64,000 bases of DNA, from the NCBI GenBank assembly GCA_963680875.1, contig OY804585.1:46979414-47043413 (forward strand), read 5' to 3'. Positions 58,636 to 64,000 of this stretch are shown one piece after another (the first letter of the stretch is position 1; each line of letters opens with the position of its first letter). The stretch is from Bathymodiolus brooksi. Lineage: Eukaryota; Mollusca; Bivalvia; Mytilida; Modiolidae. The notes under the pieces are model-generated. The model ran no database searches. It saw only the letters and a list, made by a program, of their open reading frames with translations, and was not told where the DNA came from. The translations under genes and the position numbers were made by a program.

Positions 58636-59001
58636 CCCCTAAACGGAAGTCTCCCTCGATAGGAAATTTCGAAAAACATTTGAATTGTCTTATAATACAT
58701 ATATAAATGTAAGGTATAATAATGTCTGTTATCCATGTCTTGTACAAATGTGGTATTCATAAAAATTGTTTAGATTTATCTGAGTTTAAATTATTTTTTC
58801 CCCAATACACAGCTAGTGAAATAGAAAAATTGTGGAACATGTACCTGTTCCTGTTTGTATCTAGATGGTTTTGGTTAATTTGATTACAAAATCAAGGTAC
58901 ATTTGTTATCTAGATTTAATATTCCAGATTTTTCTGTAAAATTTGCAATAAATTTCTCATATTTGGCAGATTTTTATTTAGGAGATAACTGTATTGTATT
59001 T

Positions 59002-60357
59002 CAAGGCCATAACTAGGGTCTCATTTCTAGTGAGGCAAGGGGTCTGTAGACTGCCTAGGTCCCCAGCAGATTCAGGACAGAGCCCTATTACACTCACTTG
59101 AAGCTTTATTTGAAATTGCAAGGCTATTTTGGCTATGAAAATGATCGTACACATGTAATTAAAGTGGTTGTTTTAGTAGTCAAAATTACCATCCAATTGA
59201 CATATGGTTTTCATGACTTTAAAAAGAAGGAAGTCATGTAGTGGTTATGTGTTCCATGAAAAAAAGCAAATCAAAATAAATTCAACACTATAGTATGACA
59301 ATGGAAATTCATCCAAAAAGAAAATGAGTTTTGGTTGATCTATTCAAATTTTTATTCAATTTTTGTTCAAAAATTTGTGCAAATCCATCGAAGAAAACTT
59401 GAGTTATTGTGTGACAAAGGAATTTCGGACTGATTTTAGGTTATCAAAGGTGACAACTCCAGAAAAACATAACTGGAATTTGCCAAAAAAAGAATTGGGG
59501 CTATATATATAATATGTTTGATACATCGCAATACGGCGGGGCATACAACAACTTGCTTATTCAGTGGCGATGCCAGAACCACAAGAATCTACTGAAAACA
59601 AATATTTAGGTCATCGCATGCTATTTACACTCGAAAATCAACGCAGTCATACAAGAAAGATTAAAATGATATGGAAAAAAAACAAACTATGAAATGAAAA
59701 CATTTTGATGTGATGGCTCTTATGTTGGGGCCACCGGCTTCGTGTTGTGTGTGGGGAGAGGGGGGGTCACGTTGCATTGAAGATCATGTGGATAGATCTG
59801 GAAATCTTTTTGTAATATCTTACATCAGATGATTTTGTACTGTCTTCATGTCATTGCCTCATGTGATCCGTTATCTTGAGTATTTCATCACTAGTATAGT
59901 TCTTAACGGGTGAAGAAGAAGACGTCACAGTGCATTTTAGATTTTTTTCTATCTGTTTACGTTGAAATTTGTGTATGACAAATTGCATCATACAACTTGC
60001 ACAAACCTAATTTGGACCGTCCTGCTTTTCTTTTTCGGCAAGACCGTTTTCAGCCAAATATCCATTTCGTACAAGAAGTGTCGTCGTTGTAAACATGTAA
60101 CGTGTATAGCTACATCACGTAATGACATAATGCAACTAAATGAGGGGTGGGTACGGTTTGATGCTGAGTGAACTCCGACGTACAATAACATACGGAATAG
60201 GCTGACTATTATACGATTGGAACAACGGGATACTACTTAGGCAAAATCAACATAAAAGGATACACAAGACACCTTTGTAAATCATTTATTTAAAAAAATT
60301 GACGCAATTTTTAGGGAGGCAATTGCCTCGCTTGCCTCAATGATAGTTACGGCTTTG
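59002..60357. mobile_element. 1.36-kb hAT-like element
   Basis: Ends CAAGGCCATAACTA and TAGTTACGGCTTTG (two mismatches), with GTGAGGCAAGG / CTTGCCTCA as inner arm. Flanking direct repeat is TATTT to TTGTATTT depending on how the terminus is drawn. No transposase recognised. Confidence 0.65.
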
Positions 60358-61839
60358 TATTTGAATATTTCACAGCATCAATTGGAGATTTGATGGCAGC
60401 AAATTGAGTTTACTGGTGACGTGTTAGCCAATCAAATCTGACCATACAAACAAATGAAATTGCATAGAATTATATTTTCATTTAATTTTGACATGTATGT
60501 CTTTCAATATTTTTCAAGTGTACCTATTTACTATTTATTAGGGACAATTTTCATGAATATCTATACACTCTTTAAAATCAGGAGGTACCAAGTACCATTT
60601 TAGGCGAGTAAAAGTACATGGTACTGCCCCTTACTGAAAGGCCTGCATGTCTGATGCATTTTTTCTTTGAATTGCTGGTTTAAAGGATTTCAGGTAGTAG
60701 TAGAGCAGATTGCATCTATCAGTTATAACTTTCTGGTTAACATTTATTGCAGTAAAACTGGTGCTGGAGGAAGCATTTGTCGACTTGCTGCTGTTGTATC
60801 CTGTGTATCATTCGTCGTAGCCCTTTATTAATTTTTATTTTAAGTCTGATAATAATTGATTAAAGTTTAACATATACCGTAGTTTAACCATACACTTTGT
60901 ATGCATGTAAAAATCTTTCTTTTTTCAAAAACTAGACTTAATTGAATAACAAACTGTGCAAAACTAGGTCAGCAATACAGGCTCAGGTAAGCCTCTAATT
61001 TTAAATAACTTTTGTTCAACCACAAAAAGATTGCTGACTATGTTAATGCACTAAATTGTCAACATTTTCAGATATATTGGATCAAAAGCAATATTATGTA
61101 CAAAATTTAGCACATTAGACAGAACAGGTATGTCATATGCTATCTATTCAGTAAGATATCTTTTCTTATTGATCAATTCTACAAAATGTTAATTCAGGGT
61201 TCACATAATGGCATATGGGTTTGGTGGTCCTAGTGTAAAAAATGTCTGTCCTCATTAATTTTCTATTGCAAAATACCAATCTTGTGTCTGTCCTTAACAA
61301 AATCTGCCAAATTTTTGCTGGTCAGGACTAAGACATTTCGTGAACTCTGAACTTTTCTTTTAGCTCACTGGATTCAAAGAGTCATATGAGTTATTGCCAT
61401 CACTTTATGTCCGTCGCTTGTCTGTAAACTACCGATACATACTTTCGACATCTCCTCATTAGAGGGCCGATTGTAAAAAAAATAGACTTAAGGTTAGATG
61501 TGTTTTTAGTGACTATTATATAACATATTTGTATTTTAATATAAATTTTATAACTTTTATTATTTTAAAAAAAAATACAAAAAGGGGGAGGTTCCATTTC
61601 TTAAATGCCTGTGATATTTTTTGTTTGTCTAGATATTGTCACCATTACATGTGTTTTATGATAAATATACCTGTAGAAATCTCTGTTATCTTCATTATTT
61701 GTCAATTAATATCAATTTTCATTTATAGATTGGAATAAATTGTATTAAAGTTTATATTCCCTCGGGGAGATTATTTTGACAAGTTTTTTGGCTATATACT
61801 GCTAAACAACATGGATACTAGGATGTAAATGTCTGTATA
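60358..61839. other. Mostly unassigned, two pearl end fragments
   Basis: 60950-61003 is a pearl 5' end in minus orientation (reversed: TTAGAGGCTTACCTGAGCCT). 61362-61440 is a pearl 3' end in minus orientation, reversed ending GACTCTTTGAATCCAGTGAG + CTAA. They point away from each other, so they are two separate fragments. Confidence 0.55.
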
Positions 61840-61946
61840 TTAAGTTATATATTGTTTTATTTCTTCAGTAATGTATATGTAACTGTCAGGGTAATGTTGA
61901 AGTGTGAAGATTTCTCCTGTCTTTGATGTTGCAATTACAAGTATAC
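61840..61946 (-). CDS. Probable terminal exon of an unidentified minus-strand gene
   Basis: Acceptor tttttacttacag on the minus strand, then two bases of a split codon and ILVIATSKTGEIFTLQHYPD + SYIYITEEIKQYIT and a TAA. The frame looks like genuine protein and the acceptor is good; the other two frames are closed. I do not recognise the family. Partner exons should lie at higher coordinates, mostly beyond the window. Confidence 0.45.
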
Positions 61947-62204
61947 CTGTAAGTAAAAATATCTTGTAAATTTTTTTTCATTACAAGTCTTAATAGAAAT
62001 CTAAAAAAAATGTCCTGCCGAAACAATTTTTAAAAGAAATTAATTTGTATACAAAAATATAGTTAGATAACATACGTTCTTAAATATATGGTTTTATCAT
62101 TTTAAATGTTTCTTTTATTTGTACATATAACTTGATTGTTTTATAGACAAGTATCTTTTATTTCTTAGAGTCTTGTAGGTGTATAATATATAAAATTTGT
62201 TTAT

Positions 62205-62250
62205 GCCACGATATGTGAAAGTTGGTGTTAAACACCAATCAATCAATAGA
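62205..62250 (+). mobile_element. SINE tail scrap
   Basis: GTGAAAGTTGGTGTTAAACA + CCAATCAATCAAT matches the tail of the window's SINE family. A similar scrap lies at 63285-63325. Confidence 0.5.
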
Positions 62251-62614
62251 AATCTAAAAATAACAGCAAACTATTTTGATGTTAAAATTTTTTTTCTTCA
62301 AAATGTAAACAGAATAATACCAGAAATATTGCTTGGATGAATATTATAATAGTGTTTAGTAATATTCTTTGTCAGTGAATATATTAACTGATTTAATACT
62401 GCTCAACTGCACACCAGTTGTGAAAAGAAAGTTTAAAAAAACGGTGATGGTCAACAATTCCACCAATATTCAATCAGTCCACAAAATGAAGAATCACCTC
62501 TAACCTTAACTGATCAAACACAAAAAAGGGACTAAGTAGATACTGACTGCAATGATTAATTGATTGATTTAGTCAAAATGAGCTGCAATTTTAACTGCAT
62601 CTACATGGCAATTA

Positions 62615-62964
62615 GGCAACAACCATTTTCTTATCTGGGGGGGGCCTGGGATTTTTTTGAAAAAAATATTTTAATGCCCTAGCTGACCGAAAAAATTTAG
62701 ATTTTGCATTGTAGTTGAAAAAAAATTTATGCCGTCACCGACTAGAAAAAAAAATATTGTGCTGCTGAATTTGAGTAGTCAATGTATTGCTTTTATGGAA
62801 AAATGTATTTCTGTTCCACATGATAGGAAAACAATTTTTTGCTTTCCTTCTCATGAGAAAAAAATAATTTGACTGAGGAAGGTTCTGAATTTTTTTTTTA
62901 CGAGCACAATGAAAATCCCAGCTCCCCCCCCCCCCCCCCCCCAGATAAGAAAATGGTTGTTGCC
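62615..62964. mobile_element. 350-bp inverted-repeat element with TTA flanks
   Basis: Arms GGCAACAACCATTTTCTTAT + CTGGGGGGGG and the inverse with a C run of about 18, flanked by TTA (62612-62614 and 62965-62967). The 3-bp TTA duplication fits the PIF/Harbinger group. Confidence 0.75.
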
Positions 62965-62967
62965 TTA

Positions 62968-64000
62968 GTAACACAACATAGTCCTGGTTTTTTTGTGAAA
63001 TTTTTCTGTTGGCTGATATATACAAATTATGCATATTTTGAGAAAAAGAAATCATATTAAAATCTTCTACTCAGAACCTTTAGCTGAAATGACCTTTGGA
63101 TGACCCCACTTTCAAATTATATGAGACACCCCCACCCTCCATCCAAGATGGCTGCTATTACTATAAGTAGAAATTTCACTAAATGACCAAAAAAAAAAGT
63201 CTTGGCTGAAATTTTCTATGAAATTTAGAAGTCAAATTGAAAACCAGGTAAATGATATACAGGCTCCTGTGATCCGTTAGTTAAATATTGTTGAAAGTGG
63301 TGTTAAACACCATAACCTAACCCTTTAGTTAGATTAGTATTACTTAACCTATTGATGTCATATTCATATTCCGTCTTTGGTATTTATTGTAAATGTGTTA
63401 AATGCTAATAAAATAATATCTATTGTGTATTTGAAAAAAAATCTATTTAAAACAATATCTAACATCTGAATGTGGAAAGTAGGTGTGAGGGGTGGGGATA
63501 CACAGAAAATAGATTTTGTCAAGTAACTTAACTTCAAAGTTTCTCAAAACACCTCTATCAATAAATTTAGAGAAAAAAAACATCTAAAATTGACTTAAGT
63601 TTCATTTTCCTTTTAGTAATATCCTATTATTTGTACTGTCTTAAAGTCTCTTATTTTATGATAAATGCAATTTCTAGACTTAAAGAAATTTGATAATTTT
63701 AACTAGAAGGAAGTATTAGGTGCTTTATATTTTTAAAGTTTTAATGTCTAGGTATATATTAAATAACATCAGATTTTTATGTAACAGTAATGACCTATTG
63801 ACCTCACATGTAAAAATGATTCAGCAGCAAAAGTCATGTGACCTTCTCATCTACAGTAAAACCTTTTTTTTTCTTTTTTTTTTTTCTTTTATTATTGATT
63901 ATCAAAATTTATATTATAACTTTAAAAAAATGGAGGGAGCTGGGTAGCTCCATCCATGTATTTGCATTTTTAAGGAAATGTGTTTTTATTACAGGTAAAG
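62968..64000. other. Unassigned AT-rich sequence
   Basis: T-rich runs near 63865 and no recognised exon. Short open frames only. Confidence 0.35.

Noticed and set aside
58407..58760. Overlapping open frames on both strands around the 44-bp palindrome
   Set aside because: They mirror each other because of the inverted repeat. No recognisable protein.
61869..61948. Plus-strand exon between a ttcttcag acceptor and a gtaagt donor
   Set aside because: All three plus-strand frames contain stops; the minus-strand reading of the same place is open and protein-like.

Overview
The window is AT-rich animal DNA, most likely from a bivalve mollusc. The evidence is the mix of repeats: 'pearl'-type Helitron-like elements with tandem cores and a CTAA end, a tRNA-derived SINE of the type common in molluscs, Penelope-like and LINE reverse transcriptases, hAT/MULE-type inverted-repeat elements, and very large minisatellites. 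No database search was possible, so the taxon is inferred.

The one host gene that can be assembled is NUP35 (nucleoporin Nup53/MPPN family) on the minus strand. Its exons run from 40453 down to 1593 and join in phase: 40344-40453, 32767-32882, 24192-24303, 23223-23280, 20135-20246, 16156-16209, 5669-5738 and 1593-1721. The first exon and the C-terminal exons were not found; the C-terminal ones should lie left of the window. Near 23 kb one exon has been copied several times, giving alternative or optional exons.

Most of the first 40 kb is NUP35 intron filled with repeats: a 30-bp array (3752-4020), a 40-bp array (4057-5668), a 34-bp satellite of about 175 units (6595-16131) split by a 3.6-kb pearl element, further pearl copies (0.5, 1.8, 24, 30 and 33-35 kb), SINEs that are themselves split by DNA elements (19 and 20-22 kb), and a frameshifted TRIM/NHL-type propeller fragment on the opposite strand (27 kb). 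A hAT-like element dense in a homeodomain-type palindrome lies at 36-38 kb.

From 40 kb to 64 kb the sequence is mainly a graveyard of mobile elements: LINE fragments (41, 47 and 55 kb), a 1.1-kb long-terminal-inverted-repeat element with a 9-bp target duplication that carries a RecQ-helicase-like exon (45.4-46.5 kb), an intact 531-codon Penelope-like reverse transcriptase (49-50.6 kb), a hAT transposase remnant with several small hAT-type elements (51.8-54.2 kb), and palindromic or inverted-repeat elements at 57-63 kb. A probable terminal exon of an unidentified minus-strand gene sits at 61.8-61.9 kb.

Many insertions are nested with clean target duplications, so their relative ages can be read directly: hAT-like into LINE, DNA elements into SINEs, pearl into satellite, pearl into a hAT-like element.
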